Position numbers and translations under genes: made by a program. 64,000 nt of DNA from Bacteroidota bacterium (GTDB taxonomy: Bacteria; Bacteroidota; Bacteroidia; AKYH767-A; OLB10), in the NCBI GenBank assembly GCA_016717725.1, contig JADKFA010000009.1, positions 124,001 through 188,000 of the forward strand, in the 5' to 3' direction. Positions within the stretch are counted from its first letter, which is position 1. The number at the start of each line of letters is the position of its first letter. This document shows positions 1 to 8,825 of the stretch, piece after piece. Below the pieces are notes generated by a model. That model did no database searches, was not told where the DNA came from, and saw only the letters and a program-made list of their open reading frames with translations.

Positions 1-1
1 T

Positions 2-424
2 TGTTTACTCCTTTTCTTTAATATGAAATGGGAAGAAAGAACCGAAAAAATTGTAATAACTACGCTCGTCTTATTTCTATTCATCACTGGAATTATTTAC
101 TTATCACATTTGTACACTTCAGTTACATTTATCAGTTTAGCAATTCTATTATTAATTCTTAAATTTTATATCCAAGTAAAATGGCTCCCTTCGTTTTTGA
201 GTGTTTACCTTGTCCTTTTGATCCCCTTTTCCATTGTCAACGGAATTTTAACGGGAACGGGATTAGATTCGCCTGTAGTTTGGTACAATGAATCCCATAT
301 CATGGGGTTACGACTCATGACCATTCCGGTTGAAGATGTGTTTTACGGATTAGAGCTCCTGCTTTTAAATGTATTTTTCTATCATCAATTTTTAGATAAA
401 AAAGCAAATAAAGAAAATAGGTGA
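2..424 (+). CDS. Lycopene cyclase domain protein, C-terminal part (5' cut by window edge)
   Basis: This is the C-terminal half of a carotenoid lycopene beta-cyclase of the small membrane (CrtYc/CrtYd-like) type, which closes the ends of lycopene in the membrane. The translation holds at least three hydrophobic segments and the signature region around GTGLDSPVVWYN, followed by GLRLMTIPVEDVFYGLELL, which is typical of this family. The frame is open to base 2 with no stop, and full-length two-domain members have about 230 residues, so the first ATG at 23 is probably internal and the N-terminal domain lies outside the window. Whether a pigment cluster lies upstream cannot be seen. Confidence 0.85.
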   Translation, partial: CLLLFFNMKWEERTEKIVITTLVLFLFITGIIYLSHLYTSVTFISLAILLLILKFYIQVKWLPSFLSVYLVLLIPFSIVNGILTGTGLDSPVVWYNESHIMGLRLMTIPVEDVFYGLELLLLNVFFYHQFLDKKANKENR

Positions 425-645
425 TTCGTCCATCCTGTCCACTTTAGTACTTGTTTATCAGATCATTTAATAAACTCAAACCATTAAAATTCTTGGATGA
501 CAGATCAGTAAAAAGCATGCTGGAAATCTAAGAACCTTTTTTCAACAAAGGGCTGGCCAATACATAAAACTCAGTTCTGTAGTTATCGGGAAATCAATGC
601 TTATAAAAGATGGGGGTTTCGAAACACTTCTATTCCTACTTCGTA

Positions 646-653
646 TATATTTG
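646..653 (+). promoter_or_regulatory. Candidate -7 box TATATTTG upstream of PGI/PMI gene
   Basis: TATATTTG fits the Bacteroidota -7 consensus TAnnTTTG and lies 20 bases before the ATG at 674. No convincing -33 TTTG is seen at the usual spacing, so this is weak. The rest of the gap 425-645 shows nothing I can name. Confidence 0.35.
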
Positions 654-673
654 CCCTAATAAATCTTGAGAAT

Positions 674-1663
674 ATGTTAATGAATGAATTAGTTGCCGCA
701 TTTACACAACACGTACGTGAGGCCATGGAAATTGGAAACAATGCAACACTCAGTAAAGCAACGCATCCTATACGCAACGTATTAGTCACTGGTTTGGGTG
801 GATCTGGAATTGGTGGAAGTATTGTTGCGCAAGTAACTGATAAAGCTTTACGCGTTCCACTTTTGGTAAACAAAGATTATTTCCTTCCTGCGTTTGTAGA
901 TCAACATACTTTAGTAATCGTATCCTCTTATTCTGGAAATACGGAAGAAACATTACAAGCAATGGAAGCAGCTATTCAAAAAGGTGCTAAAATTTGTTGT
1001 GTTACCTCTGGAGGGAAGATTGGTGCAATCGCAAAAGAAAAAGGGTTGGATGTAGTTAACATTCCTGGTGGAATGCCACCACGCGCTTGTTTTGGATATT
1101 CGTTCACACAACTTCCTTACATTCTCGGATTTCATGGATTGATTGATGATTCTTATCGTAAAGATTTAAGCGATGCTGTTCAACTTTTAGATAAAGAAGA
1201 AGAAAATATTAAAAATGAATCAAAAGCGATTGCACAACAATTGGTAGGAAAACTTCCAATTATTTATTGTGAGGCGCGTTATGAAGGAGTAGCCGTTCGC
1301 TTCCGTCAGCAAATTAATGAAAACAGTAAAATGCTTTGCTGGCATAATGTGTTACCCGAGATGAATCATAATGAATTAGTGGGTTGGACTGAACCGCATC
1401 CAGAAGCAGTGGTGCTGATGTTCCGTTGTGAAGATGATTATTTCCGCACACAAAAGCGTATGGAAATTTCGAGTGATGTGGTAAAACGTAATAAAGCTAC
1501 ATTGATTGAAATGAAAGCAAAAGGTGCAACACAATTACAGCGCTCTTTGTATTTATTACATATGGGTGATTGGATTAGTTGGTACATTGCTGAAATTAAA
1601 AATATCGATGCCACGGAGGTGAATGTCATCGACTTTTTGAAAAAGGAATTGTCTGCCATCTAA
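674..1663 (+). CDS. Bifunctional phosphoglucose/phosphomannose isomerase
   Basis: Cytosolic sugar isomerase that interconverts glucose-6-P or mannose-6-P with fructose-6-P. It has two SIS domains. The N-terminal half shows the phosphate-binding GGSGIGG near residue 43 and SYSGNTEET near residue 80. The C-terminal half has NENSK and MNHNELVGW, which match the catalytic Glu and His regions of the archaeal-type PGI/PMI family. Length (329 residues) is normal. The first ATG at 674 is followed two codons later by another at 680, and either could be used. The next gene begins 3 bases after the stop, so the two are probably co-transcribed. This branch gives mannose-6-P for surface glycans, which fits the glycosyltransferases nearby, but that link is inference. 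Confidence 0.9.
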   Translation: MLMNELVAAFTQHVREAMEIGNNATLSKATHPIRNVLVTGLGGSGIGGSIVAQVTDKALRVPLLVNKDYFLPAFVDQHTLVIVSSYSGNTEETLQAMEAAIQKGAKICCVTSGGKIGAIAKEKGLDVVNIPGGMPPRACFGYSFTQLPYILGFHGLIDDSYRKDLSDAVQLLDKEEENIKNESKAIAQQLVGKLPIIYCEARYEGVAVRFRQQINENSKMLCWHNVLPEMNHNELVGWTEPHPEAVVLMFRCEDDYFRTQKRMEISSDVVKRNKATLIEMKAKGATQLQRSLYLLHMGDWISWYIAEIKNIDATEVNVIDFLKKELSAI

Positions 1664-1666
1664 ATC

Positions 1667-2062
1667 ATGAGAATTGTAATTGCACTTTTCTTTGGAATTT
1701 CTCTTGTTGGATGCAATAATCCAAAAGTTGAAAACGGCCATACTTCTTGTACGGATTCACTCGTAGAATCAAAAATTCCAGATACTATTCCTTCCACCGA
1801 TTCTTCCTCTTCGCATTTTTCCATGCATACTTTTAAAAATAGAGATGGATTGGAAGGATATGGTTTTGATATTTATCAAGAAGGAAAGATGATGATACAT
1901 CAAAATTCAATTCCTGCTATTCAGGGTAACAAAGGATTTAGCACGGAAGAAGAAGCGAAGGCTGTTGGTGCCTTGATGTTGTATCGTATTTCGAATGGCA
2001 TTATGCCGCCATCAATCAGTATTGAAGATTTAGATAGTTTGGGAGTGAAGTATTCGTTTTAG
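1667..2062 (+). CDS. DUF4907 family lipoprotein
   Basis: Small predicted lipoprotein of unknown function. Residues 1-16 form a signal peptide ending in LVGC, a lipobox, so Cys16 would be lipidated. A Ser/Thr-rich linker follows. The C-terminal part has the conserved pattern YGFDIYQEGKMMIHQ, then IPAIQGNKGF and GIMPPSIS, which I recognise as the DUF4907 family of Bacteroidota. It starts 3 bases after the isomerase stop and so is probably translated from the same message. No enzymatic role can be assigned. The cleavage site and membrane location are inferred from the sequence pattern. Confidence 0.75.
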   Translation: MRIVIALFFGISLVGCNNPKVENGHTSCTDSLVESKIPDTIPSTDSSSSHFSMHTFKNRDGLEGYGFDIYQEGKMMIHQNSIPAIQGNKGFSTEEEAKAVGALMLYRISNGIMPPSISIEDLDSLGVKYSF

Positions 2063-2096
2063 ATTCTATTTTACGAGAGGACTTCGCTTTTTTCAA

Positions 2097-2260
2097 CCTG
2101 CCTGCAGCAGGCAGGCACTAGAGGTCACTAGAGAACACTAAGTGCACTAGAGCCTAAACAAATTCTGTTCTAGAAGTACTAGCTAGGTAAAGACAAAAAT
2201 CCTATTGTGAACTCTTGTGACCTCTTGTGTCTTTAGTGATAAAACTGAATTTCTATATCA
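2097..2260. repeat. Inverted-repeat-rich intergenic element
   Basis: A perfect palindrome CCTGCCTGCAGCAGGCAGG sits at 2097-2115. It is followed by degenerate CACTAGAG units (about 2116-2150), which are imperfectly complementary to a GTGAACTCTTGTGACCTCTTG stretch at about 2200-2235. The element separates the convergent DUF4907 and uvrC genes, so it could fold as a two-way terminator. A related CACTAGAGGGGACT stretch occurs near 42650. Confidence 0.5.
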
Positions 2261-2280
2261 CGAAAAATACTAACTGAAGA

Positions 2281-4086
2281 TTACTCTTCTTTCTTAAAAT
2301 GGATTTGTACAATTTTAGCTTTTGCTGTTCCGATTACAGCGGTTAGTTCATCCAACTTGGCTTCCTTAATTCTTTTTACAGATCGAAAGTGCTTCAATAA
2401 AATTTCGGTGGTAGCTTCGCCGATTCCTTTGATATCGCTGAGTTCGGTTTTGATAACGCCTTTACTTCTTTTGTTACGGTGATGGGTTATTCCAAAACGA
2501 TGCACTTCATCGCGCAGCTGTTGAATGATCTTTAATGTCTCGCTTTTTTTATCTAAGTACAACGGGAGTGAATCGCCCGGAAAATAAATTTCCTCTAACT
2601 TTTTTGCAATTCCGATGATACTAATTTTTCCTCGCAAATCTAATTTTTCCAAACTGGTGAGTGCTGCCGATAATTGTCCCTTACCTCCATCAATGACGAT
2701 GAGTTGAGGAATGGGCTGATTCTCTTCCTTCATACGCTTGTATCGGCGATAAATTACCTCTTCCATACTTGCAAAATCATCAGGACCTACCACCGTTTTA
2801 ATATTAAAGTGGCGGTAATCACTTTTAGATGGTCGACCGTTTTTGAAAACGCTCATAGCTGCCACGGCGTAATCTCCTTGAAAGTTTGAATTATCAAAAC
2901 ACTCTATATGATACGGTTTTTCCTTGAGACGCAATTCCTTTTGCATTACAGTCATTAATCGTTCGATGCGGTGTTCGGGATTAAGTTTGTCGGCTTGCTC
3001 CATCTTATCCTTCATAAAATAGCGCACATTCTTTTCGCTGAGGTCGAGGAGTTTTTTCTTGTCGCCAATTTTAGGTACTACAAACTGTACTCCTGGTATT
3101 TCTAATTCGGGCGCAAAAGGAACCAATACTTCCTTTGCATCGCTTTCATAACGTTGGCGCAGTTCCGCAATAGCGAGACTCAATAATTCGGCGGGCGATT
3201 CATCGAGTTTCTTTTTTAATTCCAAGGTGAAAGATTGCACAATAGCACCACTCATCACCTTCATGTAATTCACAAAGGCAGAATTCAATTCATCAACATA
3301 AGAATAAACATCGATATTGTGTATGGTTGGATGCACAATCACACTTCGGCCTTTATACTTCTCTAAAATTTCAATCTTCTCCTTACACAATTGAGCATCT
3401 TCAAATTCATGCTTTGTTGCATGTTCCTTCATCTGATCTTCCAAATGACGAATCACATTATTGATGTTTCCCTTTAGAATATCCTTGATGCCCGTAATTG
3501 ATAAATCGTAATCTTCCTTTGATTGTAAACTTTCGCAGGGGCCTAGGCAATTTCCAACATGATATTCTAAACAGAGTCGGAATTTTTTCCTTTCGATATT
3601 CTCCTTCGACAAAACTAAATTACATGTTCTGAGCTTATACAATTTATTAATAAGTTCCAGCATGGTTTGGATCATTGTTACGGAAGCATACGGGCCATAA
3701 TAAGTACTTCCATCATTAATCTTTCGACGCGAATAAAACACTCGAGGGAATTCTTCTTTCTTAATAACAATCCACGGATACGTCTTATCATCTTTTAAGC
3801 TGACATTATAACGAGGTTGATATTTTTTGATGAGATTGTTCTCAAGTAATAAGGCGTCGTACTCTGTTTCAACAAGAATCGTTTTAATATCTACGATTTG
3901 TCGCACCATCATACTGATGCGATTACTATTATGATTCTTATTAAAATAACTGCTAACCCTTCGCTTTAAATTCTTGGCCTTACCAATATATAGCAATCCC
4001 ATCTCCTCATTATAAAACTGATATACTCCTGGGGTATCAGGTAACGAAGAAACAATTTGTTTGATATGAAGATTATCGGTCGCCAA
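2281..4086 (-). CDS. uvrC: Excinuclease ABC subunit UvrC
   Basis: The dual-incision nuclease of nucleotide excision repair. It joins UvrB at the lesion and cuts 3' then 5'. Domains in order: GIY-YIG nuclease at residues 13-95 (PGVYQFY...LLYIGKAKNLKRR), a Cys cluster near 172-184 (CLEYHVGNCLGPCE), a UVR UvrB-binding motif near 205-240 (EFEDAQLCKEKIE), the RNase H-like second nuclease near 380-530 (ECFDNSNFQGDYAVAAMSVF and VIDGGKGQLSAA), and a C-terminal helix-hairpin-helix (IKGIGEATTEILLKHF). The length of 601 residues is normal. It begins directly after the stop of the glycosyltransferase gene, with no gap, so it is the last gene of a three-gene run. Confidence 0.97.
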   Translation of the reverse strand: MATDNLHIKQIVSSLPDTPGVYQFYNEEMGLLYIGKAKNLKRRVSSYFNKNHNSNRISMMVRQIVDIKTILVETEYDALLLENNLIKKYQPRYNVSLKDDKTYPWIVIKKEEFPRVFYSRRKINDGSTYYGPYASVTMIQTMLELINKLYKLRTCNLVLSKENIERKKFRLCLEYHVGNCLGPCESLQSKEDYDLSITGIKDILKGNINNVIRHLEDQMKEHATKHEFEDAQLCKEKIEILEKYKGRSVIVHPTIHNIDVYSYVDELNSAFVNYMKVMSGAIVQSFTLELKKKLDESPAELLSLAIAELRQRYESDAKEVLVPFAPELEIPGVQFVVPKIGDKKKLLDLSEKNVRYFMKDKMEQADKLNPEHRIERLMTVMQKELRLKEKPYHIECFDNSNFQGDYAVAAMSVFKNGRPSKSDYRHFNIKTVVGPDDFASMEEVIYRRYKRMKEENQPIPQLIVIDGGKGQLSAALTSLEKLDLRGKISIIGIAKKLEEIYFPGDSLPLYLDKKSETLKIIQQLRDEVHRFGITHHRNKRSKGVIKTELSDIKGIGEATTEILLKHFRSVKRIKEAKLDELTAVIGTAKAKIVQIHFKKEE

Positions 4087-5181
4087 TTAACTTTTGATAA
4101 TTTCTTGATAAATACTCAATGTTTTTTGAGCGGTTGATTGAAACGAAAATTCTTGCACTTTTATTTTTGCATTCTTAATGAGTTTCATTCTCAATTCGTA
4201 ATCAGCAAGAACGATTTGGACGGCATGGGTTAATCCACTTACATCACCTACCTCTACCAACAATCCCGTAACACCATCACTCACCAATTCTGGAATTCCA
4301 CCAGCACGTGTAGCCACAACAGGAATTTCAGCGGCGAAGGCTTCCAGCACAATGGTTCCTAATCCTTCTGTTTTTGATGTGATTAAAAATACATCCAAAG
4401 ACTTCATCACCTTCGTAACATCCTTTCTGAATCCGAGAAGATGGATTCGGGAAGACAACTTATATTCATCAATAAATTTTTCAATCAAACTTTTTTCATC
4501 ACCTGAACCGGCGATAATAAAATGAACTAAAGGATTTGCATCAATTACTTCCTTGGCCACTTTAAGAAAAGTAGGAAAATCTTTATGATCGGCAAGTGCG
4601 CTAAGATTTCCGACAAGAAGTGCACCTTGAGAAAGATTCAATTCATCTTTCAACAAATTCCTCTCTGTTGTAATATTATAATTTTCAGTATTGATACCAG
4701 AATGTACGACAGCAAGTTTTGTCTTATCCTTGATGGAAGGAGCGGTAATTTTTAAAATCATTTCGGAAACACAAACTATTTTTTTGATGGACGAATGATT
4801 ATACTTCCATCGTGAAAATGGATTAGATGAAACCGCAAAATCCACTCGGCGACTCACCACAAGAGGCGTGTTATTGCTAAACACGGCTGCCGACAAGACA
4901 GCAGCGCTATGAGCGTGTGAATCGTGCGTATGAATCAAATCAAATTTCTGTTCCATACAAACTTTTGCAATTTTCTTTGCCAAACTTAAATCCAACACAC
5001 CACGTGATTCAAAATTAATTACAGTAATTCCCTCTTCCTGCAAACGAGTAGAGAGAGCGGAATTAATGGGTGTTAACACATACACCTCCACTTTCATCTC
5101 CTTCAATGCATGCACAAGATAAGCGGCTTGTTGCTCACCACCTCTCCAAATCATAGGTGTAGAGACATGCAACACCTTCAT
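4087..5181 (-). CDS. Glycosyltransferase family 4 (GT-B fold)
   Basis: A predicted retaining GT4 glycosyltransferase acting at the cytosolic face of the inner membrane in cell-surface glycan or LPS assembly. The N-terminal Rossmann domain starts with VLHVSTPMIWRGGEQQAAYL. The C-terminal nucleotide-sugar domain has VGNLSALADHKDF and the E-x7-E motif in KTEGLGTIVLEAFA, followed by ATRAGGIPELV. Its start overlaps the end of the upstream GT2 gene by four bases (ATGA) and its stop abuts uvrC, so translation is probably coupled. Donor and acceptor sugars cannot be told from sequence. Confidence 0.88.
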   Translation of the reverse strand: MKVLHVSTPMIWRGGEQQAAYLVHALKEMKVEVYVLTPINSALSTRLQEEGITVINFESRGVLDLSLAKKIAKVCMEQKFDLIHTHDSHAHSAAVLSAAVFSNNTPLVVSRRVDFAVSSNPFSRWKYNHSSIKKIVCVSEMILKITAPSIKDKTKLAVVHSGINTENYNITTERNLLKDELNLSQGALLVGNLSALADHKDFPTFLKVAKEVIDANPLVHFIIAGSGDEKSLIEKFIDEYKLSSRIHLLGFRKDVTKVMKSLDVFLITSKTEGLGTIVLEAFAAEIPVVATRAGGIPELVSDGVTGLLVEVGDVSGLTHAVQIVLADYELRMKLIKNAKIKVQEFSFQSTAQKTLSIYQEIIKS

Positions 5182-5936
5182 ATTGTTTTTCCTTTTTGAA
5201 GATAATACAAACGCAAATATTTTAGAAAAACAGCATGCGCACTATTTTTTGCGATTATATATCCGGTAAGTCCATCTCGAAAACCCGACCAAACAATATA
5301 ATTTTTAAGAAAGCGTGCCATGGGTTTATAAATAATTTTAGCAATACTCGAGCTCATTCCTTTCTCGTACATTGCTTTGGCGCCGATGGCACTAAAACGG
5401 TCAATCTGTTTAATGTGATCCGAAACAGAATTATAGGAATAATGCAAAATATCTCCTTGTAATAATGCGGGTTTCCCTTCAAGCAAATCGAAATGATCGT
5501 GCGGATTCACACCTCCCCATCTTCCTTTACCTTTTTGATAAAGTCGCAATTTACGATCGGGGTACCAACCACTGTGCTTCACCCAATGTCCGCAAAAATT
5601 GGTGAGGCGATTCATTTGATAACCCGAAGCAGAAGGATTTGCCAAAGCTTGCTGGATACTTGACTTCAACTCTGGCGAAAGTGCTTCATCAGCATCTAAA
5701 GAAAGAACCCAATCTGAAGAAGCTTGGTCCATCGCAAAATTCTTTTGCTCGATATATCCCAAAAAAACTTGATGCATCACTTTTGCATTCCTGCTTTTAC
5801 AGATTTCAATGGTATGATCCGTCGATCCGGAATCTACCACAATAATTTCATCGGCAAGACCTTCCACACTTTGCAAGCAGCGAAGGATGTTAAGCTCTTC
5901 ATTAAAGGTGATAATGACAACGGATAAAGTAGGCAT
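5178..5936 (-). CDS. Glycosyltransferase family 2, WaaE/KdtX-like
   Basis: Inverting GT-A glycosyltransferase resembling the WaaE/KdtX group, which adds a hexose to the lipopolysaccharide core. Visible motifs are SVVIITFNEELNI at the N terminus, the first acidic motif VVDSGSTD, the metal-binding DADE near residue 82, and the family-specific HWVKHSGWYPDRKLRLY. The C-terminal part is basic with a hydrophobic patch, which suits peripheral membrane association. It is the first gene of the GT2-GT4-uvrC run. The WaaE role is by family resemblance and the true acceptor is unknown. Confidence 0.85.
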   Translation of the reverse strand: MPTLSVVIITFNEELNILRCLQSVEGLADEIIVVDSGSTDHTIEICKSRNAKVMHQVFLGYIEQKNFAMDQASSDWVLSLDADEALSPELKSSIQQALANPSASGYQMNRLTNFCGHWVKHSGWYPDRKLRLYQKGKGRWGGVNPHDHFDLLEGKPALLQGDILHYSYNSVSDHIKQIDRFSAIGAKAMYEKGMSSSIAKIIYKPMARFLKNYIVWSGFRDGLTGYIIAKNSAHAVFLKYLRLYYLQKGKTI

Positions 5937-6066
5937 AGCGGGAATAGGCTACAAAGTAACGTTTTTTTTGGCAAACCGATATCTCATTGCGAGATGGAGG
6001 ATGATCAAATTCCTAGTCTATAAGCTAAATTAAAAATCTACTTTCGTTCCTACAGATTCACTCATA

Positions 6067-6101
6067 AAAAAGCCTCCCCGTAGCAAAAGCTACAAGGAGG
6101 C
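6067..6101 (-). terminator. Rho-independent terminator after PKD protein gene
   Basis: GCCTCC at 6072-6077 and GTAGC at 6080-6084 pair with GCTAC at 6089-6093 and GGAGGC at 6096-6101 around an AAAA loop. On the minus strand the stem is followed by a run of T. It lies 25 bases past the stop at 6126. Confidence 0.85.
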
Positions 6102-6125
6102 GCTCCGCATTCCGGTCAACGCGGA

Positions 6126-7775
6126 TTATTGCTGAATTGAAAATCGCGAATTAATTTGTTCTTCAGCAGTTTTTATACGGATCATATACATTCCGGACTC
6201 CAAAGCAGATAGGTCGAAGCGTATTTGTGATACGCCTGAGGGATGTTCCTGTACTCTGCTTTGGATCAGTTGTCCTTGAATGCTTAAGATCTCTATGGAA
6301 ATGTGCGCGGTTTTTAATAATTCAAATTGAATATTGATTGTTCCTTGAGAAGGGTTGGGGAATAAATTAAATGAAGAAGTATTAATGATTTCATCAATAC
6401 CGGAAGCTAACCGTAAGGCATATACGCTATCGCAAATGGTGATGGAATTTCCGAAATTATCATACGCCGTAATACATACCGTATACCATCCTGTTGCATT
6501 GTATTGATGCGTGAATGGACCAGTTCCAGAACCCGTGGTACTGTCACCAAAACTCCAAATGTACTGCCATCCTGGACATGTATTTCCAATAAAGAAATAA
6601 ACATTTCCATTACCAAAAGTGGTATCGGGAACTGCATACAACTGAGGTATACAATTAACACCAGATCCGATAACAACGGAATCACAATAAGAGTCTTGAC
6701 AGTTACTTCCTAGAATGGTTAAACATACGAGATAAGTACCAGGAGTTGTATAAACATGCGAAGGCGATGTTGAAGTAGAACTAGTGCCATCACCAAACGA
6801 CCAAATAGAATTTGTATAATTTCCTTGTGATTGATTCGTAAAACTAACAGAACCAGTTACTGTATCTATAGAATAAGTGTAATACGCTTGACATCCTGCA
6901 GAGTTAGGAACATAAATAGAGTCGCACCAAGTATCAGAGCAGTTATTCAAACTATCGATAATTGTTAAGCAGACATTATACCATCCACTTGAAGAATAAA
7001 AATGAGTAGGGTACATTGCATTACTTACAAATCCATCTCCAAAATTCCAGTGATAATAATAGTTAGGATTACTTATTGGAAAGAAGAAATAGGTTCCAAG
7101 ACTATCAAAGTATTGAAATTGCGCATTACAATTTCCAATCACATTTCCTGTGATGATAGTATCGCAATAAGTAGCACTGCAACCTGCGGAAGAGTCCACT
7201 ACTGTTAAACAGGCAATATACATTCCACTCTGCGCATACGTATGAGTTGGACTCACACTTGTTGAAGTTGACCCATCTCCAAAATTCCAATAATAATTAG
7301 TAGGATTCCCTTGCGTTTGATTGGTAAATGAAACAACATTATTCGCACCTACAATATAAGTAAAGTAAGGTTGACAAATTACGGAAGGTCCGGGAATATA
7401 TACTTGCTGACAAGTTGAATCAAAACATCCGTTAAATGTAGTGATGTACAAACAAACATTATAAAATCCTGCTGCTGGAAAAGTATGTGTTACATTCTGA
7501 CCCGATGCTGTGGTACCATCTGAAAAATACCAAGCCCAAGAATTAACATTACCACCTGTTGCACTTCCTGAGAAAATACCATTATAATTTGAAGTTTGAT
7601 AAGAAATGATTGCACTACATTGATTGAATGCTGGAACTTGAATGGTGTTACAAACAGAATCAACACAGCCATTAAATGATTGAATGATTAAACAAACAGT
7701 ATAATTTCCTGCAGCACTATAATTATGAATTGGATTACTTCCAGTTCCCGAAGTACCATCACCAAAACTCCATGA
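6126..7775 (-). pseudogene. PKD-repeat T9SS surface protein, 3' part after in-frame TAG
   Basis: This is the continuation, in the same frame, of the gene starting at 8651. The two parts are separated only by a TAG at 7776-7778. From 7775 to the stop at 6126 the frame is open, with no ATG or GTG near its start. The first alternative start is a TTG at 7451 inside a PKD domain. The part encodes six PKD domains (SWSFGDGTS, YFSDGT, NFGDGS, NFGDGF, SFGDGT, SFGDST) and then a C-terminal T9SS sorting domain (LFPNPSQGTINIQF ... SGMYMIRIKTAEEQ). Without the 5' part it has no signal peptide, so it cannot reach the surface alone. It is either a broken gene or a sequence error. The intact product would be about 841 residues. 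Confidence 0.8.
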
Positions 7776-8651
7776 CTAACTAGCCACACCGCCAACACCA
7801 CTATTAAATCCTGCGAAGTAAGCGGTTCCATTTGATACTTGATAATTAAACGCAGCTACGCATCCAGCAGGAGGTAAGTTCGATACTGAATCGCAATTAC
7901 TAATAAAGCAATTTGTTGATGAATCGATAACCGTTAAACAAGCTAAAAAGGTTCCTTGTGTAGCATATTGATGAACTGGATAACTTTGAGTAGATGAATT
8001 TCCATCACCAAAACTCCAGTAATAATAATAATTGGGATTATAAACTGTTGGAAAAAACCAAGTGAAGCCTGCGCTATCTACCGAAGTAAATGAAGCATCA
8101 CAATTTCCAGTTCCTTGAAAAACGACGGTTTGACAATACGTATCAAAACAAGAAGTAGAACTATCGCCTACGGTTAAGCAAACTGTATATACACCAGGTT
8201 GTGCAAATTGATGCCAAGGACTTATTAAAGTTGAATTCGTACCATCACCAAAACTCCAATATACTTGAGTATAAGGTCCGGTTGAATTATTTAAAAACTG
8301 AATGAGGTTTCCTTGATACGTGGTTGTGAAACTTGCTTGACAAGTTGCTGTAGAATTAATATACAATGTATCACAGAATGTAGACTGACAACCATTGAGG
8401 CTATCCCAAACTGTTAAACAGACACCATAAATTCCGGGTGCATACGTATGTGTCACGTTTGATGTACTTGCCGAACTACCATCACCTAAATACCAATACA
8501 GTGCTGAATAATTTCCGCTGCTTGTATTTACAAAAGAGATCGTATTCGAACCAGATTGTTGGTTAAAAACAAAGTTCGCTTGGCATTGTGCTGAAGCAAT
8601 TTGATTTAAGATAAATAAAAAGAAAGTAATAATTAAGGTAAACTTTTTCAT
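7776..8651 (-). CDS. PKD-repeat T9SS surface protein, 5' part ending at in-frame TAG
   Basis: The N-terminal portion of a secreted repeat protein. Residues 1-21 form a Sec signal peptide ending IASA-QC. Then come three Cys-containing PKD domains (WYLGDGSS, WSFGDGTN, WSFGDGNSS) and the beginning of a fourth. The frame stops at TAG (7776-7778) just before the codons for SWSFGDG, the core of the fourth PKD domain. So the stop lies inside a domain and the truncated product lacks the T9SS sorting signal. Such proteins are thought to be adhesins or matrix proteins of the outer surface. The signal peptide, and a promoter-like element at 8684-8714, support this start. Confidence 0.8.
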   Translation of the reverse strand: MKKFTLIITFFLFILNQIASAQCQANFVFNQQSGSNTISFVNTSSGNYSALYWYLGDGSSASTSNVTHTYAPGIYGVCLTVWDSLNGCQSTFCDTLYINSTATCQASFTTTYQGNLIQFLNNSTGPYTQVYWSFGDGTNSTLISPWHQFAQPGVYTVCLTVGDSSTSCFDTYCQTVVFQGTGNCDASFTSVDSAGFTWFFPTVYNPNYYYYWSFGDGNSSTQSYPVHQYATQGTFLACLTVIDSSTNCFISNCDSVSNLPPAGCVAAFNYQVSNGTAYFAGFNSGVGGVAS

Positions 8652-8683
8652 TGGGTACTGATGGTTAGGGTTGAACTATGAAT

Positions 8684-8714
8684 CAAAAGTACTTTTTGAC
8701 TTCCGAAGCCAAAA
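8684..8714 (-). promoter_or_regulatory. Candidate Bacteroidota promoter for PKD protein gene
   Basis: On the minus strand TACTTTTG (8691-8684) fits the -7 consensus TAnnTTTG. TTTTG at 8714-8710 lies 18 bases upstream as a possible -33 element. The start codon is 33 bases downstream of the -7 box. Inferred from consensus only. Confidence 0.5.
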
Positions 8715-8825
8715 GTTGATTTTCACAAATAATTACGCATTCAGAAACCAATATTTATGATACAGTTCTCTTCGGCGACTTTATATAACTTTCACAATAT
8801 CAATAGCTAAGAAATTAAGATTGCG

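Noticed and set aside
7776..7778. TAG read as an amino acid through a changed genetic code
   Set aside because: TAG ends several intact genes here (for example at 2062, 11063 and 40113), so the code is standard.
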